A DNA stretch of 64,000 bases from Pseudoalteromonas sp. OOF1S-7 (GCF_022347765.1 NZ_JAKRFZ010000004.1:124001-188000), one strand, 5' to 3'; counted from the first letter of the stretch, positions 1 through 11,504 are shown. Notes: generated by a model from the letters alone, not told the origin. Program-made: numbers and translations.

Positions 1-2583
1 CTGTGCGCACTCATCAGCTTTGATCCGGCCGATCCCGCCTGGACGCAAACAGGCGAGTTTATCAAGGTTAATAACATCACTGGTGCTGCCGGTGCCTGGG
101 TTGCGGATATTCTATTACTCAGTTTTGGTTGGCTGGCCTTTCTGGTACCTGCTTTTATCCAGCTGTTCGGCTACTTATTGTTCAAAAAACCACACAAATT
201 ATTGCAGCTGGATTATACCACCCTGGGGCTGAGACTCATTGGTGGTACCTTGTTTATCACCTCTGCCAGCGCCATCAGTAGTATTAACTTTGATGATATT
301 TACAATTTTTCTTCCGGTGGGGTAGTGGGGGATGTGGTCGCCAGTGCCATGATGCCTGCGTTTAACTTTACCGGCACCACTATCCTATTATTGTGCTTTT
401 TCTTTGCTGGCTTGACGCTGCTAACCGGCGTTTCCTGGGTTGAGTTTGTTGACTATATCGGCGAAAAGGTGGTGGCGTTTTGTAAGTGGTGTTTTGCCAA
501 GCTCAAGCAGCGCACTGAAAGTCAGCCGGATATCCCTTCAGTGGAAGTTGATGTACCACAAGCGATAGCAGAGACTACCTCGAACGCCGCAGCGACACTG
601 GGTGAAGCCGAAGAACAACAAGCTGAAGAACCCGCGAGCATGCCTGCAATAGAAAATACTGTACCGAGCACGAAGCCAGCCGGGGAGCCACAAGATGAGT
701 CAGCAGAACTTGAAAAGAGCAAACCTAAAAAGCTTAAAGACAGGTTGTTTGGTACTAAATCAGGCGCTCAGCGCGAACTTGTGGTAAATCACGCTCAAGA
801 GACTGAAAAAACGATGCCTGATAGCGACGATATTGCCGTCGCGCCCAGTGTTTTTGATGAGCTGGACGATATTTTAGAACAGGAAATTAATTTCTCAGCG
901 GTTGATGATGAGGCGTTTGATACGGTCGCGGCACTTAATGCGCTTGATGATACGCCGGCACCTGCAGAGACCACAGTGGTGTCACCAGCAAGGCCTTTAA
1001 AACCCAATGAAAAGTCGGCATCGGGCTATCAGCCGCCACCGACTGCAAAAGAGCAGTTCGAGGCGTTGCTCGAAGCCGAGCCACCGAAAGAACCATTGCC
1101 GTCCCTTGATTTGCTCGACAGGCCCGATAAAGCGAAAAACCCAATTTCGGAAGAAGAGCTAGAGGCGGTGTCTCGGCTTGTTGAAGCTAAGCTGTTGGAT
1201 TTCAATATTCAGGCAAAAGTGATGGGAGTTTACCCAGGCCCAGTTGTTACCCGTTTTGAATTGGATCTGGCACCGGGCATTAAAGTTGCTAAAATCACCG
1301 GCCTTGCAAAAGACCTGGCACGTTCGTTGTCTGCGGTCAGTGTGCGCGTGGTTGAAGTGATCCCGGGTAAAACATACGTGGGCCTTGAACTGCCCAACAA
1401 GAACCGTGAAATAGTACGGTTATCAGAAGTGATCAATGCCCCTAAGTTTGAGCAGAATCCATCACCATTGACTATGGTACTGGGTAAAGACATCGCGGGT
1501 CAGCCTGTGGTGGCCGACTTGGCCAAAATGCCACACCTGCTGGTGGCAGGAACAACCGGTTCAGGTAAGTCAGTGGGCGTTAATGTGATGATATTAAGCT
1601 TGCTATACAAGTCGCCGCCAGAAGATGTGCGGATGATCATGATTGACCCGAAAATGCTTGAGTTGTCGGTCTATGAAGGTATTCCGCACTTGTTATGTGA
1701 GGTAGTGACCGACATGAAAGAAGCGGCTAATGCACTGCGCTGGTGCGTAGGTGAAATGGAACGCCGCTATAAATTGATGTCGGCCCTGGGGGTACGAAAT
1801 CTGAAGGGTTATAACCAGAAAATCCTCGATGCCAAAGAAGCTGGCCATCCTATTCTGGATCCGCTGTTTAAGGATACGGATGGTATGGCAGACGAGCCCG
1901 AGGAGCTCGATAAGCTGCCAAGTATTGTCGTGGTGATTGACGAATTTGCTGACATGATGATGATTGTCGGCAAAAAAGTAGAAGAGCTGATTGCCCGGAT
2001 CGCACAAAAAGCGCGTGCTGCCGGTATTCACCTGGTGCTGGCAACCCAGCGTCCTTCAGTTGATGTGATCACGGGTTTGATCAAAGCCAACATCCCAACC
2101 CGGATGGCGTTCCAGGTATCGAGTAAAATTGACTCGCGCACAATTTTGGATCAGCAAGGCGCCGAAAACCTGTTGGGTATGGGTGATATGTTGTATCTGC
2201 CACCGGGTACCAGCGTCCCAATTCGTGTGCATGGCGCGTTTGTAGACGACCATGAAGTGCATGCCGTGGTGAGCGACTGGAAAGCGCGGGGTAAACCCAA
2301 CTATATCGAAGACATCTTGTGTGGAGAGGCCACAGAAGATATTTTACTGCCAGGCGAGACAAGTGAGGGTGAAGACGAGGAGTCGGATCCGCTCTACGAT
2401 GAAGCGGTGGCATTTGTGATTGAAACTGGCAAGGTGTCGGTCTCAAGTGTTCAGCGCAAGTTACGCGTTGGTTATAACCGCGCGGCTCGTCTGGTCGAAC
2501 AAATGGAAATGTCCGGCGTAGTTAGTGCGCCCGGACACAATGGTGCCAGAGAAGTCCTGGTGCCCAAAGGTGGAGCGAATTAA
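1..2583 (+). CDS. ftsK: DNA translocase FtsK, 5' end cut by the window
   Basis: ATP-driven DNA pump at the division septum that helps chromosome dimer resolution and segregation. The reading frame is open from base 1, so the true start lies upstream; 860 codons are visible. The first ~150 residues contain hydrophobic membrane segments, followed by an acidic, Ala/Pro/Glu-rich linker to about residue 380. The motor has a Walker A GTTGSGKS near base 1549 and a Walker [11 protein letters not shown] near base 1925. A C-terminal winged-helix gamma domain (about 2390-2570) is the part that reads KOPS sites in this family. The stop overlaps the lolA start (TAATG), which suggests translational coupling. 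Identification is secure; only the N-terminus is missing. Confidence 0.97.
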   Translation: MCALISFDPADPAWTQTGEFIKVNNITGAAGAWVADILLLSFGWLAFLVPAFIQLFGYLLFKKPHKLLQLDYTTLGLRLIGGTLFITSASAISSINFDDIYNFSSGGVVGDVVASAMMPAFNFTGTTILLLCFFFAGLTLLTGVSWVEFVDYIGEKVVAFCKWCFAKLKQRTESQPDIPSVEVDVPQAIAETTSNAAATLGEAEEQQAEEPASMPAIENTVPSTKPAGEPQDESAELEKSKPKKLKDRLFGTKSGAQRELVVNHAQETEKTMPDSDDIAVAPSVFDELDDILEQEINFSAVDDEAFDTVAALNALDDTPAPAETTVVSPARPLKPNEKSASGYQPPPTAKEQFEALLEAEPPKEPLPSLDLLDRPDKAKNPISEEELEAVSRLVEAKLLDFNIQAKVMGVYPGPVVTRFELDLAPGIKVAKITGLAKDLARSLSAVSVRVVEVIPGKTYVGLELPNKNREIVRLSEVINAPKFEQNPSPLTMVLGKDIAGQPVVADLAKMPHLLVAGTTGSGKSVGVNVMILSLLYKSPPEDVRMIMIDPKMLELSVYEGIPHLLCEVVTDMKEAANALRWCVGEMERRYKLMSALGVRNLKGYNQKILDAKEAGHPILDPLFKDTDGMADEPEELDKLPSIVVVIDEFADMMMIVGKKVEELIARIAQKARAAGIHLVLATQRPSVDVITGLIKANIPTRMAFQVSSKIDSRTILDQQGAENLLGMGDMLYLPPGTSVPIRVHGAFVDDHEVHAVVSDWKARGKPNYIEDILCGEATEDILLPGETSEGEDEESDPLYDEAVAFVIETGKVSVSSVQRKLRVGYNRAARLVEQMEMSGVVSAPGHNGAREVLVPKGGAN

Positions 2584-3236
2584 TGAAGTTACAACCACTT
2601 ATTCTGGCCCTGTGTGTTATCGGGGCAACGCCTGCTGTCTATGCGGCGCAAGCAACAGGCAATCAGCCCGTGAGTGTTGCTGCTCAGTCATTAAAAGATA
2701 AATTAAAGGGACTGGAAAGTTTTCGGGCTCAGTTTGAACAAAGTGTGATTGACCACGAGGGTCATCTGATCCAATCAGGTAAAGGTGAAATCGCTTTGCA
2801 ATATCCAGCTAGAATACGCTGGCAGCAAAGTGAACCCGATGAGACTCTGCTGGTTTCGGATGGGTTTCGCACAGTCTATTTCGATAGTTTTGCGGAGCAA
2901 GCAACGATCCTAAATACGCTTGGGCTGATTGATACCACCCCCTTTGTGTTGTTAACCACACAAGACCCAAAGCAATGGCAAAAGTACCAGGTTGCTGAGA
3001 TTGCCGGTGGCTATCGGATAGAGCCTGTTCAGTCGGGGGCCCAGGTGGAGCGATTGGACGTTTTGTTTACTGACGGTGGGCTGAAAATAGGTCAGTTAAA
3101 CGTGACAGATTCATCGGGCCAGATCTCCAGTTTTAAGTTCAGCAATGCGCAGGTCAATGTACCAATCGATGCAGCGCAGTTTAAGTTTGTGATCCCAGAA
3201 GGGGTGGTCGTCGACGACCAGACGCAAAGTGACTAA
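2583..3236 (+). CDS. lolA: Outer-membrane lipoprotein carrier LolA
   Basis: Periplasmic chaperone that takes lipoproteins from the inner-membrane LolCDE complex to LolB. The 217-residue product starts with a signal peptide ([21 protein letters not shown]) and continues with the LolA pattern: [13 protein letters not shown], then the [18 protein letters not shown] stretch. Length is usual for the family. The ATG overlaps the ftsK stop by one base and the 3' end overlaps the rarA start by eight bases. The ftsK-lolA-rarA-serS order is widely conserved in gammaproteobacteria and supports the call. Confidence 0.95.
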   Translation: MKLQPLILALCVIGATPAVYAAQATGNQPVSVAAQSLKDKLKGLESFRAQFEQSVIDHEGHLIQSGKGEIALQYPARIRWQQSEPDETLLVSDGFRTVYFDSFAEQATILNTLGLIDTTPFVLLTTQDPKQWQKYQVAEIAGGYRIEPVQSGAQVERLDVLFTDGGLKIGQLNVTDSSGQISSFKFSNAQVNVPIDAAQFKFVIPEGVVVDDQTQSD

Positions 3237-4580
3237 CCTGGGATTTGATTTTGCGCCCGATGTTAGGCCTCTGGCTGCGAGAATGCGCCCAACCGATCTT
3301 GGCGGCTATATAGGCCAAAGCCATATTTTGGGTGCTGACAGCCCGCTGCGCCGTGCAATTACTCAGGGGCGTTGTCACAGCTTGATTCTGTGGGGTCCTC
3401 CGGGGGTGGGCAAAACGACGCTTGCTGAAATCATTGCACACCATGCGAATGCTCAATTGTGTAAGCTATCTGCTGTCACTGCCGGTGTGAAAGAGATCCG
3501 TGAGCAGGTGCTTGATGCTAAGAACCGTCTCAGCCAAAGTGGCATGCGAACCATCTTGTTCGTCGATGAAGTCCATCGTTTTAATAAGTCGCAGCAGGAT
3601 GCATTTTTACCCCATATTGAAGATGGTACCTTTATCTTCATTGGGGCAACCACAGAGAATCCTTCTTTTGCTTTAAATAATGCGATTCTGTCCCGTGCAC
3701 GGGTCTACACTCTTAAACCGCTTAGCCTTGCCGAACTGGCTCAGGTGCTGTGTCAGGCACTGGCACAGGATCAAGAGCTCAGCCGCCAGCAGATCACCTT
3801 GAGTGAGACTGGTATAGATGCATTGTCACGTGCCGCAGACGGTGATGCCAGAAAAGCGCTAAACCTGCTTGAGCAGGCCACGGACTTAGGTGCCAACGGG
3901 GATGGGCAAGTTGTGATTGACGAAACCGTGCTAAAACAGGTTTTACCGTCGCATCTGGCGAAATACGACAAGGGCGGCGATATCTTTTACGACCTGATCT
4001 CGGCGTTTCATAAATCAGTACGGGGCAGTGATCCGGATGCTGCGTTATACTGGTATTGTCGGATCCTTGCCGGTGGCGGCGACCCGCTCTACGTAGCCAG
4101 GCGCTTGCTCGCGATCGCCACAGAAGACATTGGCAATGCAGACCCACGAGCCATGCAAGTGGCACTAAATGCCTGGGACATCTATCACAGAGTGGGCCCC
4201 AGTGAAGGAGAGCGTGCTATAGCGCAGGCGACGATTTATCTGGCCAGTGCAGCCAAAAGTAACGCAGTTTATATGGCGTTTAATCAGGCTAAACAGGATG
4301 CCGCCAGTGATCCCGACTTTCCGGTGCCGGAACATCTGCGCAATGCGCCCACTAAACTGATGAAAGAGCTGGGCTTTGGTGAAGAATATCGCTATGCGCA
4401 CAATGAACCAGGGGCGTTTGCCGCCGGAGAGTGTTATTTTCCTGCGGATATTCAGCAGCGCCGTTACTATGAGCCCAGCGACAGAGGCCTTGAAAAGCAA
4501 ATTTCTGAAAAGCTGCGTTACCTGCGCTCATTGAATGAACAAAGTGCGCAAAAGCGCTATCAAGGTGAAGACGAGCACTG

Positions 4581-4581
<1 letters not shown>
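3229..4581 (+). CDS. rarA: Replication-associated recombination ATPase RarA (MgsA)
   Basis: AAA+ ATPase of the clamp-loader-like family that acts at stalled replication forks. The 450-residue protein has Walker A GPPGVGKT (about residues 56-63), the Walker B/RarA signature [13 protein letters not shown] (112-124) and sensor [10 protein letters not shown]. The C-terminal MgsA helical part includes the [20 protein letters not shown] stretch. Translation starts at a GTG that lies inside the end of lolA (8-base overlap). Length and motifs fit the family well. Confidence 0.95.
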
Positions 4582-6268
<1,687 letters not shown>

Positions 6269-6288
6269 CGCACTTAACGCATTGATCT

Positions 6289-6315
6289 AAGGCCGCATTC
6301 CTGCGGCCTTTTTTA
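6289..6315 (+). terminator. Intrinsic terminator after serS
   Basis: The stem AAGGCCGCA / TGCGGCCTT with a four-base loop is followed directly by a T run. It lies 20 bases after the serS stop and closes the ftsK-serS run. Confidence 0.9.
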
Positions 6316-6785
6316 TTACAAATTAATGAATGTTTTTTTACGCCAGTAATAGGGTAAATAATTCATGATAGGCAGTTAGCTGGATTGAAATATCCCTTTT
6401 TGTTCTATTTTATGTATTTAATTGTCTCTTTAGCATTTTCAACTTTCTTCGCTCATCGCCAGCATGTTGCATGTCAAAACAATATATGATTTATTGTTTT
6501 TGAAGGTTTGGCCAATCCTGAATTAGTCGACGTGTGTCTGGCAAAAAAGTGCATTCGCAGTCGACCGTTGTTTAACCATATGCAATAGTAAAAATGTTAG
6601 TAGTTAAGTGAAATTCGAGCTATCGGCTGCCAGTCAGCCTGCGGCGGAGCACTGAATCAAATTGTACAGAGGACATTGTCGTGTTTCGTACGGATTGATA
6701 TTTACGAATTTATTAACTATTTATTAAATGTGGATGTCGTAACGACGAAAGCAACTCGAAAAATATGAAGGTGAGGAATTTACCT
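6316..6785. other. Long non-coding region upstream of rmf
   Basis: About 470 bases without a convincing reading frame, AT-rich, between the serS terminator and the rmf start. It probably carries the rmf promoter and a long 5' leader. No strong promoter hexamers or RNA family could be picked by eye. The ribosome binding site AAGGTGAGG sits at 6768-6776. Confidence 0.5.
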
Positions 6786-6956
6786 ATGAAGAGACAGAAA
6801 AGAGACCGTTTAGAAAGAGCACATGCCCAGGGATTCAAAGCAGGTTTAGCGGGCCGGTCCAAAGATTTATGTCCATATCAGCAAGTAGAGCACAGATCAG
6901 AATGGTTGGGGGGATGGCGAGAAGCCATAGATAACCGCAACATGTACAAAACTTAA
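6786..6956 (+). CDS. rmf: Ribosome modulation factor Rmf
   Basis: Small basic protein that dimerises 70S ribosomes into inactive 100S particles in stationary phase. The 56-residue product has the conserved core MKRQKRDRLERAHAQGFKAG and later CPYQ.....RSEWLGGWREA. The start at 6786 is preferred over an upstream in-frame ATG at 6765 because it gives the family N-terminus and has AAGGTGAGG nine bases upstream. It faces fabA across a shared terminator, the same convergent arrangement as in Escherichia coli. Confidence 0.95.
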   Translation: MKRQKRDRLERAHAQGFKAGLAGRSKDLCPYQQVEHRSEWLGGWREAIDNRNMYKT

Positions 6957-6991
6957 ATTCCTATAAAATATCTAATGACTAAGCAATGTCA

Positions 6992-7020
6992 AAAGCCCCT
7001 GTCCAGGGGCTTTGTTTTTT
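6992..7020. terminator. Terminator between convergent rmf and fabA
   Basis: Stem AAAGCCCCT / AGGGGCTTT with a GTCC loop and a T run on the + strand. A-rich sequence on the other side means it could also serve fabA in the opposite direction. Confidence 0.85.
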
Positions 7021-7056
7021 TCATCAATACACTTAATGAAAATGAATTGGTACAAA

Positions 7057-7578
7057 TTAGAATGCGCTGGTGTCCTGGAACAGACCTACTTTTAAGTCTT
7101 TTGCCTCGTAAATAACACGACCGTCTACTTCTACCGTGCCATCAGCCAGACCCATAAAGAGTTTACGCTTGATAACCCGCTTCATATCTACGCGATAAGT
7201 GACTTTCTTTGCGGTTGGCAGGATCTGACCGGTGAATTTAACCTCACCCACACCCAGCGCTCGACCCAGCCCCGGACCACCTGACCAGCCCAGGAAGAAG
7301 CCAACGATTTGCCACATGGCATCCAGGCCCAGGCAACCAGGCATAACCGGATCACCACGGAAGTGGCAGTCAAAGAACCACAGATCAGGGTTAATATCCA
7401 ACTCAGCAACAATCTGGCCTTTACCAAACTGACCACCGTCTTCGTTAATCTCGATGATACGATCCATCATCAGCATGTTATCAATTGGCAGACGACAGTT
7501 GTTCTCGCCAAACATCTTGCCTTCAGCGCACAGGATCAATTCTTCTTTTGTATAGCTATTTTTTGGTTCCATAATCAT
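7057..7578 (-). CDS. fabA: 3-hydroxydecanoyl-ACP dehydratase/isomerase FabA
   Basis: Cytosolic hotdog-fold enzyme of fatty-acid synthesis that makes trans-2-decenoyl-ACP and isomerises it to the cis-3 form, the entry to unsaturated fatty acids. In 173 residues it carries the active-site motif [20 protein letters not shown], with catalytic His72 and Asp86 (one residue offset from E. coli). A second in-frame ATG two codons downstream is an equally good start. A FabR-like palindrome lies about 30 bases upstream of the start, suggesting control by membrane lipid state. Confidence 0.96.
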   Translation of the reverse strand: MIMEPKNSYTKEELILCAEGKMFGENNCRLPIDNMLMMDRIIEINEDGGQFGKGQIVAELDINPDLWFFDCHFRGDPVMPGCLGLDAMWQIVGFFLGWSGGPGLGRALGVGEVKFTGQILPTAKKVTYRVDMKRVIKRKLFMGLADGTVEVDGRVIYEAKDLKVGLFQDTSAF

Positions 7579-7607
7579 CAGTCTTAGTCTTCAATTGACG
7601 CTACTTT

Positions 7608-7625
7608 AGCTTACACTTGTACGCC
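7608..7625. promoter_or_regulatory. FabR-like operator upstream of fabA
   Basis: The 18-bp AGCTTACACTTGTACGCC is an imperfect inverted repeat (half-sites GC[T/G]TACA) and resembles the FabR site AGCGTACA-NN-TGTACGCT. It is 30 bases before the fabA start, where a repressor would cover the promoter. The match is seen directly; the assignment to FabR is inference. Confidence 0.6.
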
Positions 7626-7921
7626 AAACAACTCTGAACAGTTAATATTTGCCTGCTCTTTGAGCGCTTTAAGTATTTATTTATCAATTTGTGTTACATA
7701 GCTTCGTCATTCTTTTACTGTTATCCAAACTGAATGTTGGTTTTGAGTGGACGACAGTCATAAGAAAGCGCAACAACTCGCCTTGCCCGGATAAATGAAT
7801 GAAAATCATTCAAAGGGGACTTTCGAAACGATAATTTCTTTGTTTCTCGACCTTTCAGGGCGATTTTTGCGTGAAAAATCTTTATAATTGAATCAGTCGT
7901 TTTTAATGTTAGCGGAAGTTT
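7626..7921. other. Divergent intergenic region fabA / pterin synthase
   Basis: About 300 bases between the FabR-like site and the next gene. Apart from expected promoters for both directions nothing distinctive was seen. GGAAG at 7914-7918 is the probable, rather closely spaced, ribosome binding site of the downstream gene. Confidence 0.4.
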
Positions 7922-8776
7922 ATGATCCTTTTTGTAGATGCCTTGACGGTAATTGATTTTTCTTACTTGTGTAGTAAACGAGGCGCCGTAGGCGAGAGCT
8001 GGATTGTTGATATGACACTGCATGGCCGGTTAAATGAAGAGTCTATGGTGCTGGACTTTGCCAAAGTAAAAAAGCAGGTCAAAGCCATAATTGATGACAC
8101 AATTGATCATAAACTGGCCATACCAAGCCAATTGGATTGCAACTATGCTGAGCAAAATGGCAGAGTGAGTTTTGATGGTGAGTTCGATGGTCACCACCTG
8201 GCGATGAGTGCGCCAGATGAAGCCGTTTGTATTGTTGAAGGCGAGGCGATCAACGAAGCAAATGTGGTTGCTTTTCTAAAGCAGCAAATTTTGCCTAAAA
8301 TGCCGGACAATGTAAAAGACGTTGAAATTGAATTACGCCCAGAGCCCAGCCGCAGCTTTTACTACCACTATAGTCATGGTTTGAAAAAGCATGACGGCAA
8401 CTGTCAACGAATTATTCATGGACACCGCTCTGATCTCGGTATTTACCTTGATGATATCAGTATGCCGCGTTTACAAAAAGAATGGGCTGAGCGCTGGCAG
8501 GATATCTACCTGGGGAGCGAAGAAGATCTGGTTGACGAAAGCGCATTACAGTATATCTCTGCTCGCGATAATGATTATACCTTTGCCTATACGGCATCTC
8601 AGGGCTATTTTGAACTGGCAATTAGCAAAGCACGTTGTGACTTGATCCCTTGTGACAGCACGGTTGAATGTATTGCAGAATACCTCGCTGGCGAGATTAA
8701 AGCGCAGTATCCGGACAGAAAAGTGAAAGTTAGGGCGTTTGAAGGGGTTGGAAAAGGAGCAATAGCTTATGCCTGA
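7922..8776 (+). CDS. Two-domain 6-pyruvoyl-tetrahydropterin synthase/QueD family protein
   Basis: Tunnelling-fold protein related to 6-carboxytetrahydropterin synthase (QueD). Its 284 residues are about twice the usual QueD length and look like two half-domains. Residues ~30-70 (MTLHGRLNEESMVLDFAKVK ... DHKLAIP) resemble the second part of a PTPS domain. The second half (~130-284) has HDGNCQRIIHGH, the Cys-x3-HGH zinc/catalytic motif, and a later STVECIAEYLA. The exact substrate cannot be fixed; queuosine or folate-like pterin chemistry is possible. It starts an overlapping operon with an M23 peptidase and a thioesterase. Confidence 0.75.
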   Translation: MILFVDALTVIDFSYLCSKRGAVGESWIVDMTLHGRLNEESMVLDFAKVKKQVKAIIDDTIDHKLAIPSQLDCNYAEQNGRVSFDGEFDGHHLAMSAPDEAVCIVEGEAINEANVVAFLKQQILPKMPDNVKDVEIELRPEPSRSFYYHYSHGLKKHDGNCQRIIHGHRSDLGIYLDDISMPRLQKEWAERWQDIYLGSEEDLVDESALQYISARDNDYTFAYTASQGYFELAISKARCDLIPCDSTVECIAEYLAGEIKAQYPDRKVKVRAFEGVGKGAIAYA

Positions 8777-9617
8777 TTGGCTAAGTAAGGCAAAGAAAAC
8801 CGCTATCATACTGGCTGGCTTATGCGTTGGTATGGGGTCGAGTAATGCCATTGAGCTTAAAGGATCACTAACCCAAGGCGGTATGGTGATTGCGAAGCTG
8901 ACAGGCGTGCAATCTGCCAGGCTTAACGATAAAGATTTGGCTATCGCACCAGATGGCAAGTTTGTCTTTGGTTTTGGCCGGGACGCCGGCGTTGAACATA
9001 ATTTGAGCTGGGTCGACAAAGACGGGCAAACTCATACAAAAACTCTGCTGATAACGTCTCGCGACTATGACATTGACCGTATTACCGGAGTTGAGAAAAA
9101 ATATGTCTCACCACCAAAGGAAGTGCTGGCTCGGATCCGTAAAGAAGGTGCGCAAGTTAGTGCCGCCAGAAGTAAATTGAGCACTTTACCGTATTTTGAT
9201 GACCCGGTGTACCGCCCGGCAAAGGGCAGAATATCTGGTGTTTACGGCAGCCAGCGTTATTTTAATGGAAAACCCAGAAGACCCCATTTTGGACTGGATA
9301 TAGCCAATAAAACGGGCACACCCGTATTAGCGCCGGTATCAGGCAAAGTGGTATTTGCCAACCCCGACCTGTATTACAGTGGCGGAACACTTATTCTGGA
9401 CCATGGATACGGTATTACCTCTACCTATATACACCTTAACAAGCTACATGTAGAGGAAGGGCAGGTGGTGGAATTAGGGGAGCATATCGCTGATATTGGT
9501 GCGACTGGCAGGGTAACCGGCCCACACCTGGACTGGCGTTTTAACTGGTTTAATGAACGCCTGGATCCACAACTTCTTATGATTGATAAACTCGCAACGA
9601 AAAGCAGTAAAGAATGA
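8769..9617 (+). CDS. Exported M23 family metallopeptidase
   Basis: Predicted periplasmic peptidoglycan endopeptidase (LytM/M23). The 282-residue product starts with a hydrophobic export signal (KKTAIILAGLCVGMGSSNA). The C-terminal M23 domain (about 145-275) has zinc-ligand motifs PHFGLDIA (HxxxD), YIHL and GPHLDWRF (HxH-like; the second His is replaced by Asp in HLDW). The substitution in the last motif is notable because most active enzymes carry HLHW. The start overlaps the preceding gene by eight bases and its stop overlaps the thioesterase start (ATGA). Confidence 0.85.
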   Translation: MPDWLSKAKKTAIILAGLCVGMGSSNAIELKGSLTQGGMVIAKLTGVQSARLNDKDLAIAPDGKFVFGFGRDAGVEHNLSWVDKDGQTHTKTLLITSRDYDIDRITGVEKKYVSPPKEVLARIRKEGAQVSAARSKLSTLPYFDDPVYRPAKGRISGVYGSQRYFNGKPRRPHFGLDIANKTGTPVLAPVSGKVVFANPDLYYSGGTLILDHGYGITSTYIHLNKLHVEEGQVVELGEHIADIGATGRVTGPHLDWRFNWFNERLDPQLLMIDKLATKSSKE

Positions 9618-10045
9618 CACAAACAGATAAAGACGCAGTAATTGCACAACGAATTAAAGACTCGCAAACCTCAGTGACTAAAACGGTATTTCCTGGGCGC
9701 ACTAATCACCATAATACCCTGTTTGGTGGCGATGCCTTGGCCTGGATGGATGAGGTCGCGTTTATTGCAGCGACGCGTTTTTGCCGCAAGCCTTTGGTTA
9801 CCATTTCATCAGACCGAGTTGACTTTAAAGAAGCGATCCCGGCAGGCACATTCGCTGAACTCGTTGCTAATGTAGTCCATGTTGGCAACACCAGTTTGAA
9901 AGTTGAAGTGCATATTTTCCTTGAAACCATGCACAAAGACGACAAGCACCTGGCTATTTCCGGCAGCTTTACGTTTGTCGCCGTCGATGATAATCACAGA
10001 CCCACACCGGTTGTATGTGATCAAATGTTGAATGGGTTTCGCTAA
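9614..10045 (+). CDS. Acyl-CoA thioesterase, YciA-like hotdog protein
   Basis: Cytosolic hydrolase of acyl-CoA thioesters. The 143-residue single hotdog domain contains FPGRTNHHNTLFGGDALAWMDE, the conserved Asn/His-x-GG...D pattern of the YciA/BFIT group, and later VHVGNTSLKVEV. Translation is coupled to the M23 gene by an ATGA overlap. The natural substrate is unknown. Confidence 0.85.
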   Translation: MTQTDKDAVIAQRIKDSQTSVTKTVFPGRTNHHNTLFGGDALAWMDEVAFIAATRFCRKPLVTISSDRVDFKEAIPAGTFAELVANVVHVGNTSLKVEVHIFLETMHKDDKHLAISGSFTFVAVDDNHRPTPVVCDQMLNGFR

Positions 10046-10082
10046 TCACTACAAATAGTTCAAAATAATCAGTAATACGACA

Positions 10083-10099
10083 GGAGTTCTTTGAACTCC
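10083..10099. repeat. Perfect inverted repeat after the thioesterase gene
   Basis: GGAGTTC-TTT-GAACTCC, 7-bp arms with a three-base loop, 38 bases after the operon stop. No T run follows, so it is a weak terminator or a protein-binding palindrome. The rest of the 290-base gap to the next gene shows nothing clear. Confidence 0.5.
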
Positions 10100-10335
10100 A
10101 TTAACTAGAATGGAACACATCATACTAGTTTTTGTTTTAACCTTAGCTTAGCAACCAAACGTCGTTAAGTAGAACTTACCGAAACTGAGCTGTGTGGTTT
10201 ATATCTTAAATTCTTTTTCGGATATTCATTAAGCTGGCGTTTCCCGGGAAATTTATGTTGCGTAATAATAGGGCAGATCAATGGATACTCTGTTAAAAGG
10301 ACTAAAACAGAAAAGGGATCACCTGGAAGGAAGTC

Positions 10336-10863
10336 ATGGAATACCACATCTCAACACATTTACACCTAATTCCGTTAGACATAAAACATGCTACTGCGCT
10401 CTTAGAAGCAGTAGACAGTCGTCGCAAGAGTTTGCAAACCTATTTGCCCTGGGTATCGGGGGTCACCGACAGTTGCGGAGCAAAGGCTTACATTTTGGAT
10501 CGCACACAAACACTTTATGCCAACTACTTTGCCATTATGCGGCAAAACCAGTTCATAGGAGTATTCGCAGTAAAACCCGCTAAAGCCATTCAAACGTACG
10601 AAATTGGTTACTGGCTAAGTGAGGCGGGGCGCGGAAAGGCGGTCATCAGCCAGATACTCAAGGTCATGTTACCGCACCTTAAAAAGGTGCATCAAACCCG
10701 CTATGTTGAATTTCATTGCCTTGAATTTCATTGCCTTGAATTTAACAATGGGAGTATTAAAATTGCGCAGTGGGTAGGTGCCAAGTTTATTGGGCATTAT
10801 TCGATGATAATGAAACAGGATATGCCGTCAGTCGTCATGTGTCTTTATCGTGCTCGCTTATAA
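10336..10863 (+). CDS. GNAT acetyltransferase, RimJ/RimL type
   Basis: Predicted acetyl-CoA-dependent N-acetyltransferase of the ribosomal-protein-modifying RimL group. The 175 residues show the start MEYHISTHLHLIPLDIKHA, a central EIGYWLSEAGRGKAVISQ (acetyl-CoA-binding R/Q-x-x-G-x-A type loop) and the C-terminal NNGSIKIAQWVGAKFIG. Just before that motif five residues are tandemly duplicated (EFHCL EFHCL EF), encoded by a 15-bp repeat. The SD-like GGAAGGAAG precedes the ATG. The substrate is unknown. Confidence 0.8.
   Translation: MEYHISTHLHLIPLDIKHATALLEAVDSRRKSLQTYLPWVSGVTDSCGAKAYILDRTQTLYANYFAIMRQNQFIGVFAVKPAKAIQTYEIGYWLSEAGRGKAVISQILKVMLPHLKKVHQTRYVEFHCLEFHCLEFNNGSIKIAQWVGAKFIGHYSMIMKQDMPSVVMCLYRARL
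10708..10743 (+). repeat. In-frame 15-bp tandem duplication in the acetyltransferase gene
   Basis: The unit GAATTTCATTGCCTT occurs twice in tandem (10708-10722, 10723-10737) plus a six-base partial third copy. It encodes an extra five residues immediately upstream of the conserved Asn-rich motif, consistent with replication slippage. Confidence 0.9.
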
Positions 10864-11134
10864 AATTCGAAGTGATTGTGTGGGAATATTCAAAATTAAA
10901 TAATTAACAGTTACAATGCTGTGCCTTATTGGATATGCATGTTAGAGGTTAATTGTTGCAGTGTAGCTCACTAAATCTTTAACGAATAGCCTGAATACAA
11001 TTTGTAGGAAGGCACTCTTTACATGGTTCGTATGAAAAGGAGCATAACCAGGAAGGTATAAGATTAAGCGGTTTTGTGTTTTGCTTAGTGTTAGTTTGAT
11101 AATTATTAAAAATAAAGGAATTTAGGATAAATTC

Positions 11135-11482
11135 ATGATTAAAAAAATATTACTTTCGTTTAGCTGCGTGCTTGCAGCTTCCAGTTTTGCAGCTAGTGCC
11201 AGTGCTAAATGGCATAACTCAAAAATTGATACTTTGTACCCACTTTCTAAAGGCGGTTTTGTTATTGCCTTTGAAACCAATGCACCAGATTGCTCTCAAG
11301 CGGTTAATATTTCCAATAAGTATCACTATGTTGAGGTAGATCAAAATGGTATGACCCAGGAAGGTGCAAATAAAATATACTCTCTGGCCTTGATGGCAGC
11401 TGCATCAGGCAAGAGCTTAACAGTCAACTATGATAGTGCCACCGATAAGTGTTATATCAACAGAGCATACGTGAAGTTTTAA
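11135..11482 (+). CDS. Small secreted protein, function unknown (paralogue-like of the gene at 22530)
   Basis: 115 residues with a clear signal peptide ending ASASA near residue 24. The mature part has just two cysteines (53 and 106), likely one disulfide, and a C-terminal pattern LALMAAASGKSLTVNYDSAT..CY. AGGA at 11124-11127 is well spaced to the ATG. The size, signal peptide, cysteine spacing and C-terminal pattern resemble the protein encoded at 22530-22874. Similar small beta-rich secreted proteins are sometimes described as AB5-toxin-B-subunit-like; that link is only a guess here. Confidence 0.7.
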   Translation: MIKKILLSFSCVLAASSFAASASAKWHNSKIDTLYPLSKGGFVIAFETNAPDCSQAVNISNKYHYVEVDQNGMTQEGANKIYSLALMAAASGKSLTVNYDSATDKCYINRAYVKF

Positions 11483-11504
11483 TTTAGCTAGATTTGATGT
11501 GTGA

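Noticed and set aside
178..180. TTG at 178 as the ftsK start
   Set aside because: The frame is open back to base 1 with membrane-like residues, so the gene continues upstream of the window.
2081..2446. Long minus ORF inside ftsK
   Set aside because: Shadow of the conserved ftsK motor and gamma-domain region.
7721..8023. A 100-codon minus ORF across the start of the pterin synthase-like gene
   Set aside because: Overlaps the promoter and start of a well-supported gene and has no recognisable content.
10281..10583. A 100-codon ORF upstream of and overlapping the GNAT gene
   Set aside because: It is an alternative frame of the acetyltransferase gene with no protein-like features.
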